DNA of 64,000 bases from JAZDGX01 sp964482205 (GCA_964482205.1 CAYZWI010000001.1:449922-513921); one strand, 5' to 3'; shown: positions 1 through 8,332, numbered from the stretch's first letter. The notes: generated from the sequence alone by a model not told the origin. Numbers and translations: made by a program.

Positions 1-308
1 AAGGCGGAGTCCGCTTCCAGCACCCAGCGGAGCTTCCCCGCCTCGCTTTCGCGCAGATTCATCCCGAGGACCGTCTGCACGGCGTCGTCCGGCGCGCCCG
101 CTGACGGCGCGCGCGCCGGCTCCTGTTCGCATCCCAGCGCCACGAGCGCCACGAGCGCCGCGGCTGCGCAAGCGGCAAGCGCGCTCGCACGCCGGGTGCG
201 CGCCCGCGGCCGCGACCGAGAGCGCGAGCTCGCCGTCCCGGCTCTCGCGCCGCGCCAGGCGGACGCGTCCGCGCTTCGCCCATCTTCTCGTTCGTATGCA
301 ACCGCCAT
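1..308 (-). CDS. lptC: LptC-like LPS-export lipoprotein, N-terminal part (runs off the window)
   Basis: The frame running from ATG at 308 down to the window edge encodes an arginine-rich N-terminus, a hydrophobic run of Ala, Val and Leu, and a lipobox-like ALGC with the cysteine codon at 129-131. The mature part then reads QTVLGMNLRESEAGKLRWVL. That pattern (acidic/polar strand, G-K-x-x-W-x-L) is the start of the LptC/YrbK fold, the bitopic or lipid-anchored protein that passes LPS from LptBFG to the LptA bridge. It lies 64 bp after the acyltransferase gene in the same direction, as expected for a KDO/lipid A export operon; in E. coli lptC follows kdsD-kdsC. The start is uncertain: the ATG has only a weak GAGAG upstream, and the N-terminus before the signal is long. 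The 3' two thirds lie outside the window. The family call rests on about 50 residues. Confidence 0.62.
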   Translation of the reverse strand, partial: MAVAYEREDGRSADASAWRGARAGTASSRSRSRPRARTRRASALAACAAAALVALVALGCEQEPARAPSAGAPDDAVQTVLGMNLRESEAGKLRWVLEADSA

Positions 309-372
309 GCCAGCGCTCTCACTCATTCTCTGCATCCGGGGCAACGCGCCCTCTCCGGTCCGCCCGCGGCGG

Positions 373-1374
373 TCACCGCGACCGCTTCCCTCTATTCGCG
401 GGTTCGCGAACCGGCGCATTCTGGACGCGATCGGCGGCAGGCTCAAGCTCCCGCCAACGATCGTGGAACCAGACCCACTGGTCGGGCGCTTCCAGAATCA
501 TCTCCCCGATCGCCGCGGCCCAGCGTTGCGTGCCGGCCGCGATCGCCGCATCCACCTCCTCGGCCGGCGCTCCTTTGCCGGGGCGGGTCAACAGGATTTC
601 TGGACCCACCCGAATGCCATGGGTTCCATCGGGACGCATGCGGATCACCACTGGAACCATCGGCGCGCCCGAGCGCATCGCGAGCCGGACAGGGCCCACC
701 GGGGTGCGCGCCGGCTGTCCCAGGAAAGGAACGACGATGGAATCGACGCGAGTGTCCTGGTCGGGAAGAATCCCGAGAAGCGAACCGGCTCGCAGGCTGC
801 GCAGCATCCCGCGGGCATCGTCGTCCCGGTCGAGCGCGACGACTCCGAAACGCGCTCTTCGCGCGGCCACATAGCGGTCCATGCGTGGGTCGCGCAGAGG
901 CCGGTAGACGACCGCGACCGGAAAGCCGAGCGCGCGAAAGCGCAGCGGCAGCAATTCCCAGCAACCCAGGTGGGCGCTGACGCACACGACCCCGCGTCCC
1001 TGTGCGTGGGCGGCGCGCATGTGCTCGAGCCCGTCGATGGCGACCAGCCGTTCGATGTCGGCCAGGCTGGATCGCCAGATGCGCAGGAAGTCGAAACCGT
1101 TGCGGCCGAGGGAGCGGCCGACGCGCCGGAGAAAGCGTCGCCGATCGCGCTCGGTCCACTCGGGAAAGACGAGCCGCAGATTCGCGAGGACCGGACGGCG
1201 CGCGCGTTTGAGCCGCGGCACGAGCAGCGCGCCGATGCCGCCCAGCAGCGCCTGGCCCGCCCTGCGCGGCAAGCGCGCGATCAGGCCCAGCAGCGCGAGC
1301 AGCGCGTGGAAGCGCAGCCGCCGCTCCCACGACTTCCTCCAGCCGCGGGTGAAGATTCGCGGCGTGGAGCTCAT
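373..1374 (-). CDS. Lipid A biosynthesis lauroyl/myristoyl-type acyltransferase (LpxL/HtrB family)
   Basis: 333 residues. It probably transfers a secondary acyl chain to KDO-lipid IVA at the inner membrane. The catalytic HX4E box is visible as HLGCWE (H135, E140), after an N-terminal amphipathic/hydrophobic segment (about residues 22-55). Downstream are the family blocks VVYRPLRDPRMDRYV, GILPDQD and VPFLGQPARTPVGPVRLA, and the C-terminal QWVWFHDRW that closes LpxL/M proteins. The ATG at 1374 overlaps the kdsD stop as ATGA, so the two are translationally coupled. Length is slightly above the usual 300-310. Position between kdsD and lptC supports a role in lipid A assembly; LpxL versus LpxM or LpxP substrate cannot be told from sequence. 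Confidence 0.88.
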   Translation of the reverse strand: MSSTPRIFTRGWRKSWERRLRFHALLALLGLIARLPRRAGQALLGGIGALLVPRLKRARRPVLANLRLVFPEWTERDRRRFLRRVGRSLGRNGFDFLRIWRSSLADIERLVAIDGLEHMRAAHAQGRGVVCVSAHLGCWELLPLRFRALGFPVAVVYRPLRDPRMDRYVAARRARFGVVALDRDDDARGMLRSLRAGSLLGILPDQDTRVDSIVVPFLGQPARTPVGPVRLAMRSGAPMVPVVIRMRPDGTHGIRVGPEILLTRPGKGAPAEEVDAAIAAGTQRWAAAIGEMILEAPDQWVWFHDRWRELEPAADRVQNAPVREPANRGKRSR

Positions 1375-2363
1375 GAGCGCAGGATGTCGTGGATGTGGAT
1401 GACGCCTTCGGGCCGGCGGGCCTCGTCGACGATGACGAGGGAAGTGATCGCGCCGGGAAGATTCGTCTCCATCGCTTTCAGCGCGGTGGCGAGAAGCTCC
1501 TCGCGATCGATCGTGCGCGGATCGGCGCTCATCACCTGGGAGACGCGCAGGTCCTGCACATTCGCGCCGTGCGCGAGAAGAATGCGTTTGAAGTCGCCGT
1601 CGGTCAGAACGCCCGCCAGGCAACCGCGCGCATCCACGACGGTGGTCATGCCCAGGCGCTTGTTCATGATCTCGACGAGCGCGTCGACGAGCCGGCAATC
1701 GGCGGGCACGCAGGGCAACTCGTCTCCGCTGTGCATCACATCCTTCACCCGCAGGCCGACCTTGCGGCCCAGCATTCCGCCCGGATGGAGGAAGGCGAAG
1801 TCTTCCGCGGTCAGGCCCTTCTCCCGGCACAAAGCGACGACGAGCGCGTCGCCGATCACCTGGACGACGGTCGTGCTCACCGTCGGGATTTCGGGAAGCG
1901 GGCCGGCATCCTCCGCGTTCTCGAAGACCAGCGCGATGTCGACTCCGCGCGCCAGGGTGGAATCCCGGCCGGCGGTGATGCCGATCATGGCGACCCCTCG
2001 ATGGCGAAGGATTCGGGCGAGGGCCGTGATCTCGTGGTTCTCTCCGCTCTTGCTGATGAGCAGCGCGATATCCGCCGCATCCACGATCCCCAAGTCGCCG
2101 TGCAGCGCTTCGACGGGATGAAGGAAGACGGCTGGACAGCCCGCGGAGCGAAGCGAGGCTGCGATGCGCGTTCCCGCGAGCCCCGACTTGCCGAGCCCGG
2201 CCACCAGCACGCGCCCGCGGCATTCCAGGATCCGCGAGACCGCTTCGTGGAACGTCTGCCCGGTGAGCAGCGGCTCCAGGGCCCGGATGCCCTTCACCTC
2301 GGCGGCGAGAACTTCCCGCGCCGTCTCCGCCACGCGGCCGCGATCCGCCTCACGCGCGCTCAT
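1371..2363 (-). CDS. kdsD: Arabinose-5-phosphate isomerase (KdsD/KpsF/GutQ family)
   Basis: 330 residues. It interconverts ribulose-5-phosphate and arabinose-5-phosphate, the first committed step to KDO. An N-terminal SIS (sugar isomerase) domain (about 40-180) contains GLGKSGLAG and LLISKSGE, and the conserved FLHPGG stretch follows it with the histidine found in all A5P isomerases. Two CBS repeats (about 205-265 and 270-330) make up the C-terminus, as in E. coli KdsD (328 residues). ATG at 2363 overlaps the kdsA stop as ATGA. The frame continues upstream for another 32 codons, but that part is kdsA in another frame. Its immediate neighbour kdsA uses the product, so the pair forms a two-step module. 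Confidence 0.93.
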   Translation of the reverse strand: MSAREADRGRVAETAREVLAAEVKGIRALEPLLTGQTFHEAVSRILECRGRVLVAGLGKSGLAGTRIAASLRSAGCPAVFLHPVEALHGDLGIVDAADIALLISKSGENHEITALARILRHRGVAMIGITAGRDSTLARGVDIALVFENAEDAGPLPEIPTVSTTVVQVIGDALVVALCREKGLTAEDFAFLHPGGMLGRKVGLRVKDVMHSGDELPCVPADCRLVDALVEIMNKRLGMTTVVDARGCLAGVLTDGDFKRILLAHGANVQDLRVSQVMSADPRTIDREELLATALKAMETNLPGAITSLVIVDEARRPEGVIHIHDILRS

Positions 2364-3319
2364 CGGCCCGCCTCCGGACGCCCGGCCGGCCCCTCCGGAG
2401 AAAGCCCCGCAGGACCTTGCCTCTCCAGTTCGCGCACCAGCTCGCCCATTCGCAACCACTCGTCCATCAAGGCCGGCATGGCGGCCAGGGGAATCTGCGT
2501 CGACGCGTCGCTCTTGGCCCGCTCCGGCTCGGGATGCGTCTCGGCGAAGATGCCTTGCGCCCCCGCCGCCAGCGCCGCGCGCGCGAGCGGCCGGGCGAAT
2601 TCGCGCGACCCGCCCGCGCCCGGATGCTGCAGCGCGTGGGTGGCATCGAAGACCACCCGCCCGCCCAGGGTGCGGAGGAAGGCGATCGAGCGCATGTCGA
2701 CCACGAGGTCGTGATAGCCGAAGAATGTTCCGCGCTCGGTGAGCAGAAGATCGACGTCCGGCCGCGCCCGGCGCGCCTTCGCCACCACTTCGCGCATGTC
2801 GTCCATCGCCAGGAACTGCCCGCGCTTCAGATTCACCGGGCGGCCGCTCGCCGCGCAGGCCTGCACCAGGCGGGTCTGGCGGCAGAGGAACGCAGGCACC
2901 TGGAGGATGTCAACCACCTCCGCCGCGGGGCCTACCTCTTCCACCGTGTGGACATCGGTGAGGACCGGCAAACCGCATTCCCGCCGCACGCGCGCCAGCA
3001 GCCGCAAGCCCTCGTCGAGTCCCGGGCCCACATAGGAATCCACGGAAGTGCGGTTGTCTTTCAGATACGAGGCCTTGAAGACGAGGTGCAGGCCCCGGGC
3101 GCGCGCCGCGGCGAAGAGCGCGTCGGCGACGCGCAGCACGAGGTCGGGCTCTTCGAGCACGCAGGGCCCGGCGATGAGAAAGGGGCGCGGCGCCGCCGCG
3201 GGAGGCCAGCCGGGATTCTCCGAACCCGCCCCCCTGGCCGCCGTTCCAGGCGGAAACGGATCGCGGGCTGCGGGATCATGGGCCGAAGGATCATGGGCCG
3301 CGGGATCGTCCGCCCGCAT
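2360..3319 (-). CDS. kdsA: 3-deoxy-D-manno-octulosonate-8-phosphate synthase
   Basis: 319 residues. It condenses arabinose-5-phosphate with phosphoenolpyruvate to KDO-8-phosphate. Family blocks: FLIAGPCVLE, FKASYLKDNRTS, LTDVHTVEEV, LKRGQF, LLTERGTFFGY, VVFDATHALQ and AETHPEPERAKSD. Residue C53 in AGPC sits where the E. coli metal-independent enzyme has Asn26 and the Aquifex metal-dependent enzyme has Cys11, so this should be the metal-dependent class. The first 45 residues are an extra low-complexity leader with repeated DPAAHD/DPSAHD units. The ATG at 3319 is well placed, with GGGAGAGGAG 8 bases upstream inside the 3' end of pyrG, 3 bp from the pyrG stop. Overlaps kdsD by 4 bp. Confidence 0.95.
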   Translation of the reverse strand: MRADDPAAHDPSAHDPAARDPFPPGTAARGAGSENPGWPPAAAPRPFLIAGPCVLEEPDLVLRVADALFAAARARGLHLVFKASYLKDNRTSVDSYVGPGLDEGLRLLARVRRECGLPVLTDVHTVEEVGPAAEVVDILQVPAFLCRQTRLVQACAASGRPVNLKRGQFLAMDDMREVVAKARRARPDVDLLLTERGTFFGYHDLVVDMRSIAFLRTLGGRVVFDATHALQHPGAGGSREFARPLARAALAAGAQGIFAETHPEPERAKSDASTQIPLAAMPALMDEWLRMGELVRELERQGPAGLSPEGPAGRPEAGR

Positions 3320-3322
3320 CGC

Positions 3323-5011
3323 TCAACTCCTCTCCCGCGCGCTCAGCTCGAGGGAGGGCTGCCGGCGCGTCTGCCGATATTCTTTCGCCGCGCGAACGAA
3401 TTCGCGAAAGAGCGGAGCGGGATGGCGCGGCTGGCTCTTGAACTCGGGATGGAACTGGCACGCCAGGAACCAGGGATGGCTGGGAATCTCGATCACCTCC
3501 ACGAGCCCGCGGCTGGCGTCCGTTCCCGTGATCCGCAGTCCCGCGCCCTCCAAGCGCCCGCGGTAGGTGTCGTTGAACTCGTAGCGATGCCGGTGCCGCT
3601 CCGAGATCCGCTCGGCCCCGTAGGCTTCGCGCAGCCGGCTTCCTTCGGACACTTCGCAGGTGTAGGCGCCGAGCCGCATCGTGCCGCCCAGGCCCTGCGC
3701 GTCCCGCTGTTCGGGCAACAGGTCGATCACCGGATGCGGAGTAGTCGGGTCGAACTCGGTGGAATGCGCGCCGCCCAGGGCGGCCGCATGGCGCGCGAAT
3801 TCGATCGCCGCGCAATGCAGGCCCAGGCAGATGCCGAAGAAGGGCACGCCTCCCTCCCGCGCCCAGCGCACCGCGCGCACCATGCCTTCGATGCCTCGCA
3901 GACCGAATCCGCCGGGGACATGCACGCCATCGACGCCGGCGAGCAGCCGCTCGGGCGGCTCGGCCTCGAGCAGGCTCGCTTCCACCCATCGCAAGTGCAC
4001 GCGCACGCGGTTCACGACTCCCGCGTGCACGAAGGACTCGATCACGCTCTTGTACGCGTCGAAGAGATGCGTGTACTTGCCGACGAGCGCGATCTCCACT
4101 TCTCCGGGAGGGTCGAGGATCATGTTCACGATCTCTTCCCACGAGGAGAGGTCCGGCTCGCGCGGCGCTTCCAGGCGCAGCAGACGCAGCACGAGGTCGT
4201 CGAGCCCTTCCTTGCGCAGCGCCAGGGGCACCTGATAGATCGACTCGCTGTCGGGGTCCTCGATGACCGCTTCGCGCGACACATTGCAGAAGAGCGAGAT
4301 CTTCCGGCGCAGCTCCTCGCCGAGCGGCATTTCGCTGCGGCAAATCAGAATGTCCGGCTGGATCCCGATTTCGGTGAGGCGCCGCACGCTGTGCTGGGTC
4401 GGCTTGGTCTTCAGCTCCGCGGCCGCCTTGATGTACGGCACGAGCGTGACATGGAGAAAGAGCACGCGTTCGCGTCCCAGCTCGAGCCTCAACTGCCGGA
4501 TGGCCTCGAGAAAGGGCTGGCCTTCGATGTCGCCGACCGTTCCGCCGATCTCGACGATGTTGACATCCGCCTCCTGATGGCGGGCCGTCTCGAGCATGCG
4601 GCGCTTGATCTCTTCGGTCACATGCGGAATCACCTGCACCGTCTTGCCGAGGAATTCCCCGCGCCGCTCCTTCGTGATGATCGTGTCGTAGATCTGCCCC
4701 GAGGTGACGCAATTGCGTCCCGTGAGATGCTGGCCGGTGAAGCGTTCATAATGGCCGAGGTCGAGGTCGGTCTCCGCGCCGTCGTCGGTGACATAGACCT
4801 CGCCGTGCTGGTACGGACTCATCGTTCCTGGGTCGACATTCAAGTAGGGATCAAATTTCTGGTGGGTGATCCGCAGCCCGCGCTCCTTGAGCAGCAGGCC
4901 GAGCGAAGCGGCGACGATTCCCTTGCCCAGCGCGGACACGACCCCGCCGGTCACGAACACATGGCGGCACCCATCGGCGGCGCTTCCCGCGGCCCCGGCC
5001 TTCTGGCTCAC
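3323..5011 (-). CDS. pyrG: CTP synthase
   Basis: 562 residues. It aminates UTP to CTP with glutamine as nitrogen donor. The synthetase domain (about 15-280) shows VVSALGKGIVAASLG, NVDPGTMSPYQHGEVYV, DLDLGHYERF and the IGGTVGDIE block. The class I glutamine amidotransferase domain (about 300-550) has the nucleophile in GICLGLH (usual form GICLGMQ) and the His-Glu pair in FHPEFKSQP. The start is GTG at 5011 with a strong AGGAGGGA 8-9 bases upstream that overlaps the end of kdsB. CTP is the co-substrate of KdsB, next in the operon, so its place among KDO genes is functional as well as physical. Confidence 0.97.
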   Translation of the reverse strand: MSQKAGAAGSAADGCRHVFVTGGVVSALGKGIVAASLGLLLKERGLRITHQKFDPYLNVDPGTMSPYQHGEVYVTDDGAETDLDLGHYERFTGQHLTGRNCVTSGQIYDTIITKERRGEFLGKTVQVIPHVTEEIKRRMLETARHQEADVNIVEIGGTVGDIEGQPFLEAIRQLRLELGRERVLFLHVTLVPYIKAAAELKTKPTQHSVRRLTEIGIQPDILICRSEMPLGEELRRKISLFCNVSREAVIEDPDSESIYQVPLALRKEGLDDLVLRLLRLEAPREPDLSSWEEIVNMILDPPGEVEIALVGKYTHLFDAYKSVIESFVHAGVVNRVRVHLRWVEASLLEAEPPERLLAGVDGVHVPGGFGLRGIEGMVRAVRWAREGGVPFFGICLGLHCAAIEFARHAAALGGAHSTEFDPTTPHPVIDLLPEQRDAQGLGGTMRLGAYTCEVSEGSRLREAYGAERISERHRHRYEFNDTYRGRLEGAGLRITGTDASRGLVEVIEIPSHPWFLACQFHPEFKSQPRHPAPLFREFVRAAKEYRQTRRQPSLELSARERS

Positions 5012-5015
5012 CTTT

Positions 5016-5807
5016 TCATCCCTCCTGTGTCGGATCGGCCTTGGGCGCCCGCGCGGCGGCCGCCAGCAGCGGCTCGACGCGCGCGAGGTCGGCCGGAGTG
5101 TCCACCGCGGGAGACGCGTGGCTCACCCGCACGACGGAAATCGGGATCCCCGCTTCGAGGGCTCGCAGCTGTTCGAGCGACTCGATGTCCGCCAGCGGCG
5201 AGGCGGGCAGGCGCGCATAGCGCCGCAGCGTTTCCAGCGAGAACCCGTAGATGCCCACATGCTGAAGGACCGCCTCCCGCGCCCGGGCGAATGTCTCGCG
5301 AGCAGAGGCGGCTGTCGAGAAAGGAATGGGGGCTCGAGAAAAGTACAGCGCCCGCTCCCCCGCGCACACGACTTTGACGACGCCGGGGTCGAGCCAGTCT
5401 TCCACGCAGGCCATGGGCGCGGCCGCGGTCACGATCGCACCCTGCTCGGCTCGCGTGCGCTCGGCTACGCGCGCGACGACCCGCGGGTCGATGAGCGGCT
5501 CGTCGCCCTGGAGATTCACGACCCAGCGAGGAAGCGGGTCGAGGAGCTCGGCTGCGGCGGCCACACGCTGGGTGCCGTTCGGCTGCGCGCCGGTTCGCAG
5601 AACCCGCGCGCCGAAGGACTGCGCGGCGGAGGCGATCTCGGCGCTGTCGGTCGCGACCCAGACCGGAGCGCCCGTCGCGCACGCGCGTCGCCAGGTCCAT
5701 TCGAGGATCGTGCGGCCGGCGACTTCGATCAGGAGCTTGCGAGGGAGACGAGTCGATCGGAGCCGGGCGGGAAGGATGATCGCGAGGCCGTCTGCAACGC
5801 ACCCCAT
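5016..5807 (-). CDS. kdsB: CMP-KDO synthetase (3-deoxy-manno-octulosonate cytidylyltransferase)
   Basis: 263 residues. It activates KDO with CTP before transfer to lipid A. The N-terminal nucleotide-binding block IILPARLRSTRLPRKLL is intact, as are VWVATDS, VVNLQGDEPLI and the later YFSRAPIPF and HVGIYGFS, all diagnostic of KdsB. ATG at 5807 is chosen because GGGAGAAG lies just upstream and the protein then begins like other KdsB proteins. An in-frame extension to 5990 carries only arginine-rich sequence. It ends 4 bp before pyrG. This is the first KDO gene after the rplU-rpmA pair, from which it is separated by a GC-rich repeat cluster. Confidence 0.95.
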   Translation of the reverse strand: MGCVADGLAIILPARLRSTRLPRKLLIEVAGRTILEWTWRRACATGAPVWVATDSAEIASAAQSFGARVLRTGAQPNGTQRVAAAAELLDPLPRWVVNLQGDEPLIDPRVVARVAERTRAEQGAIVTAAAPMACVEDWLDPGVVKVVCAGERALYFSRAPIPFSTAASARETFARAREAVLQHVGIYGFSLETLRRYARLPASPLADIESLEQLRALEAGIPISVVRVSHASPAVDTPADLARVEPLLAAAARAPKADPTQEG

Positions 5808-5873
5808 GCGCTTCTCCCGGGCGCCGGCATCCGGGCGAAGGGAGCATTCGGACACGGCGCCGTCACGACGAAG

Positions 5874-5953
5874 GCCGGTCGAAGCCGCCGGCCTGGAAGC
5901 GGGCCGGCGGGAAGAGCGCCGGCCGGGAATCAAGCCGGCCGGAGGCCGCCGGC
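5874..5953. repeat. Periodic GCCGGC palindrome cluster between rpmA and kdsB
   Basis: The self-complementary hexamer GCCGGC occurs at 5887, 5903, 5918, 5934 and 5948, with a variant GCCGGT at 5874, so steps are 16, 15, 16 and 14 bp. Neighbouring copies can pair with each other in RNA in several alternative ways. It fills the only sizeable gap (160 bp) between the ribosomal protein pair and the KDO genes. No T-run follows, so it is not a simple intrinsic terminator. Function unknown; an attenuator, RNA-stability element or protein-binding array are possibilities. Confidence 0.6.
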
Positions 5954-5967
5954 GATGAAGGAGGCCG

Positions 5968-6228
5968 TCAGGATGCTGTCGGCTCCACATTCACGCGCTT
6001 GCGGTTCTTGCCTTGACGATCGAACCGTACGCGTCCTTCCACCAGCGCAAAGAGCGTGTCGTCCTTTCCACGGCCGACATTGCGCCCGGGAAGGATCCTC
6101 GTGCCCCGCTGGCGAATGAGGATGCACCCGGCGTTCACCATCTCGCCGCCGAAGCGCTTGACGCCCAGGTACTGGGGATTCGAGTCACGCCCGTTGCGCG
6201 AGCTTCCGACGCCTTTCTTGTGAGCCAT
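5968..6228 (-). CDS. rpmA: 50S ribosomal protein L27
   Basis: 86 residues, normal length. L27 sits near the peptidyl transferase centre and 5S rRNA. The N-terminus MAHKKGVGSSRNGRDSNPQ is the classic L27 start without the Firmicutes-type cleavable leader, and it is followed by LGVKRFGGE, GCILIRQRGT and GRGKDDTLFAL. It lies 15 bp after rplU, the usual L21-L27 order. The C-terminal tail is short and basic. Transcription most likely starts at the promoter ahead of rplU. Confidence 0.97.
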   Translation of the reverse strand: MAHKKGVGSSRNGRDSNPQYLGVKRFGGEMVNAGCILIRQRGTRILPGRNVGRGKDDTLFALVEGRVRFDRQGKNRKRVNVEPTAS

Positions 6229-6243
6229 GGTCTCCTCCCGCTT

Positions 6244-6564
6244 TCACGCGCCGGGGCGCACGATATCGGTGATGCGCAGCTCGGTGTAGTTGGTCCGGTG
6301 TCCCCACCGGCGCCGGTAGTCCTTCCGGCGCTTGAATTTTCCGGCCACCAGCTTCGGCCCCCGCCCGTGGCCGAGAACCTCGGCTCGCACGCGCGCGTCG
6401 GGAATGGTCGGCTTGCCGACCACCACCTGGTCGCCATCGGCGATCAAGTGCACCTGGGCGACCTCGATCTGCTCGCCCTGCTCGCTCGAAAGCGCAGGAA
6501 CGCGCACCTTGTCCCCCGCGCTGACGCGGTATTGGAACCCCTGCAGGGATACGATCGCGTACAC
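6244..6564 (-). CDS. rplU: 50S ribosomal protein L21
   Basis: 106 residues, binds 23S rRNA. The frame is open much further upstream, but the L21 family start (YAIV..G.QYRV..GDK) fixes the initiation codon as GTG at 6564, with GGAGG 8 bases upstream. Conserved parts are AIVSLQGFQYRVSAGDKVRV, the GKFKRRKDYRRRWGHR basic loop and the C-terminal ITDI. In many L21 proteins the second residues read IVEIGGKQ; here it is IVSLQGFQ, a mild divergence. Pairs with rpmA 15 bp downstream. Confidence 0.95.
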   Translation of the reverse strand: MYAIVSLQGFQYRVSAGDKVRVPALSSEQGEQIEVAQVHLIADGDQVVVGKPTIPDARVRAEVLGHGRGPKLVAGKFKRRKDYRRRWGHRTNYTELRITDIVRPGA

Positions 6565-6608
6565 GGCAACCTCCGCTGCCAAGCCCTCATCCGAATTGCA
6601 AACAATGA

Positions 6609-6638
6609 ACCCTATCACCATCCGCCGGGACGGGTCAA
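6609..6638 (-). promoter_or_regulatory. Sigma-70-type promoter upstream of rplU-rpmA
   Basis: On the minus strand, -35 TTGACC (6633-6638) and -10 TAGGGT (6609-6614) are separated by 18 bp. Predicted transcription start is near 6602, leaving a leader of about 38 bases before the rplU GTG. The 240-bp gap between rng and rplU otherwise shows nothing coding. Confidence 0.45.
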
Positions 6639-6805
6639 TCCCAAAACGAGGCGGGAATTCACACCCTTCGCCGGGCCCCTTGGCCGCGCGCCACATCCCC
6701 CCGGGGACGAATCCCACTGCGGTGAGGGCGGCCTGCCGGGCGGCCGCCCTTGCGCAACGCGCCTCCATGCGATGATGGCTGCCCGCAGGCGAGTCGTGCG
6801 GACCG

Positions 6806-8332
6806 CTATCCCGAGAAATCGGCCGTCACATCCTTCCTCAGGCGCGGAAACAGGATCCGGACTTCGTCCCTGCGCAAACGGTGGTCTTCGCGCAGGTCCA
6901 CGGTCAGCCCGTACTGCTTCTCGAGCCGCTCGAGGCGGTCGCCCCGGGCGTCGAAGAGAAAGACGGCCAGATCAGGATGAACCCGCAGTTGAACCGCCTT
7001 CTCCTTCGAGCGGGTGCCGACCCTGCGGAGGCTGCGCTCCACCCGCATCGCGACGGAGGGCATGGAGAGATTCTTCCCCGTTCCGCCGCAGCAGGCGCAG
7101 TCGTCGCTGAAGTAGTGAAGCAGCGGCTCCCGCGCGCGCTGGCGGGTCATCTCCAGCAGGCTGAGCTCGCTCAAGGGATAGACCTTGGTGCGGGCGCGGT
7201 CGCCCTTCACCGCGTTGCGGAAGGCCTCGGAGAGCGCCCGGCGGCTCTGTTCCTCTTCCATGTCGATGAAATCGACGACGACGATGCCCCCCAGGTCCCG
7301 CAGGCGCAGTTGGCGCGCGATCTCCTTGGCCGCTTCCAGATTCGTCTTGAGAATCGTGTCTTCCTGCGAACGCTTGCCGGTGAAGCGGCCGGTGTTGACA
7401 TCGATCACGACCATCGCCTCGGTCGAATCGATGACGATGTAGCCGCCTTTCTTCAGCCAGACCTTGCGCCCGAAGCTGCGCTCGATCTCCGCCTCGATTC
7501 CATATTCGTCGAAAATGGGGCCGGCCCCGGTGTAGAGCTTGACGCGGGACTTCAATTCCGGAGCGACGACCCGCAGGTAGCGCATGATCTCCTTGTACAC
7601 ATCCTTCGAATCGACGACCACGCGATCCACCTGGCTGGTGAAGATGTCGCGGATCAGCCCCGTCGCCATCCCGAGGTCGCGATGGATGAGCGCCGGCGCC
7701 TCGCGCTTCCCGGCCTCCTCATCGATCTCCTTCCAGAGATCGGTCAGGTAGCGCACATCCTGGGCGAGCTCCCGCTTCGACTGGCCCTTGCTCGCCGTCC
7801 GGCAGATCAGGCCGGCGTTGCCGGGCTTGAGCTCCTTCAGCACGGTCTTCAGGCGGGCGCGCTCCTCGCGTTCCGCGATCTTGCGCGAGACGCCGATCCG
7901 GCCCATTCCCGGCATCAGGACGAGAAAGCGGCCCGGCAGGCTGATCCGGCCCGAAACTTTTGCGCCCTTGGTCCCAATCGGCTCCTTGACGACCTGGACG
8001 AGGATCTCCTGCCCCTTCTGCAGCAGGTCCTGGATCGCGACCGATCGCGCGGGCGGGCGCTCCTCCTCGGCGTCGTCGAGGTCGAAGGCGCCGAAATCGA
8101 TCATCGCCGGCAGCGTGTCCGAGACATGCAGAAACGCCGACTTCGGAAGGCCGATGTCGATGAACGCGGCTTCCATCCCCGGAAGGACCTTGTTCACCCG
8201 GCCTTTGAAGATCTCGCCCACCTGGCGGCGCCCTTCTTCCCGTTCGGCGAGGAATTCCACCAGGGTCGCGTCCTCGAGAACGGCCACGCGCATCTCGATC
8301 GGATCGGCGTTGATCACGATCTCACGGAACAT
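6806..8332 (-). CDS. rng: Ribonuclease G/E family endoribonuclease
   Basis: 508 residues, close to RNase G (489) and without the long RNase E scaffold tail. An N-terminal S1 RNA-binding domain (about 35-125) reads VGEIFKGRVNKVLPGMEAAF. The catalytic DNase I-like part keeps both magnesium aspartates, in VVIDVNTG and VVVDFIDM. The zinc-link that joins protomers is present as CACC (within DDCACCGGTGK). It processes 5'-monophosphorylated RNA such as rRNA precursors. ATG at 8332 matches the family start MFREIVINA; the longer frame is arginine-rich and has no support. In proteobacteria rng also lies beside mreBCD, so this arrangement is an old one. Confidence 0.94.
   Translation of the reverse strand: MFREIVINADPIEMRVAVLEDATLVEFLAEREEGRRQVGEIFKGRVNKVLPGMEAAFIDIGLPKSAFLHVSDTLPAMIDFGAFDLDDAEEERPPARSVAIQDLLQKGQEILVQVVKEPIGTKGAKVSGRISLPGRFLVLMPGMGRIGVSRKIAEREERARLKTVLKELKPGNAGLICRTASKGQSKRELAQDVRYLTDLWKEIDEEAGKREAPALIHRDLGMATGLIRDIFTSQVDRVVVDSKDVYKEIMRYLRVVAPELKSRVKLYTGAGPIFDEYGIEAEIERSFGRKVWLKKGGYIVIDSTEAMVVIDVNTGRFTGKRSQEDTILKTNLEAAKEIARQLRLRDLGGIVVVDFIDMEEEQSRRALSEAFRNAVKGDRARTKVYPLSELSLLEMTRQRAREPLLHYFSDDCACCGGTGKNLSMPSVAMRVERSLRRVGTRSKEKAVQLRVHPDLAVFLFDARGDRLERLEKQYGLTVDLREDHRLRRDEVRILFPRLRKDVTADFSG

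Noticed and set aside
59..322. An 87-residue minus-strand frame near the left edge
   Set aside because: The neighbouring frame of the same strand gives a lipoprotein signal and LptC-like sequence, which explains the region better.
2417..5377. A 986-residue open frame on the plus strand, antisense to kdsA and pyrG
   Set aside because: Mirror frame caused by high G+C; no family motifs, and the opposite strand encodes two clear enzymes.
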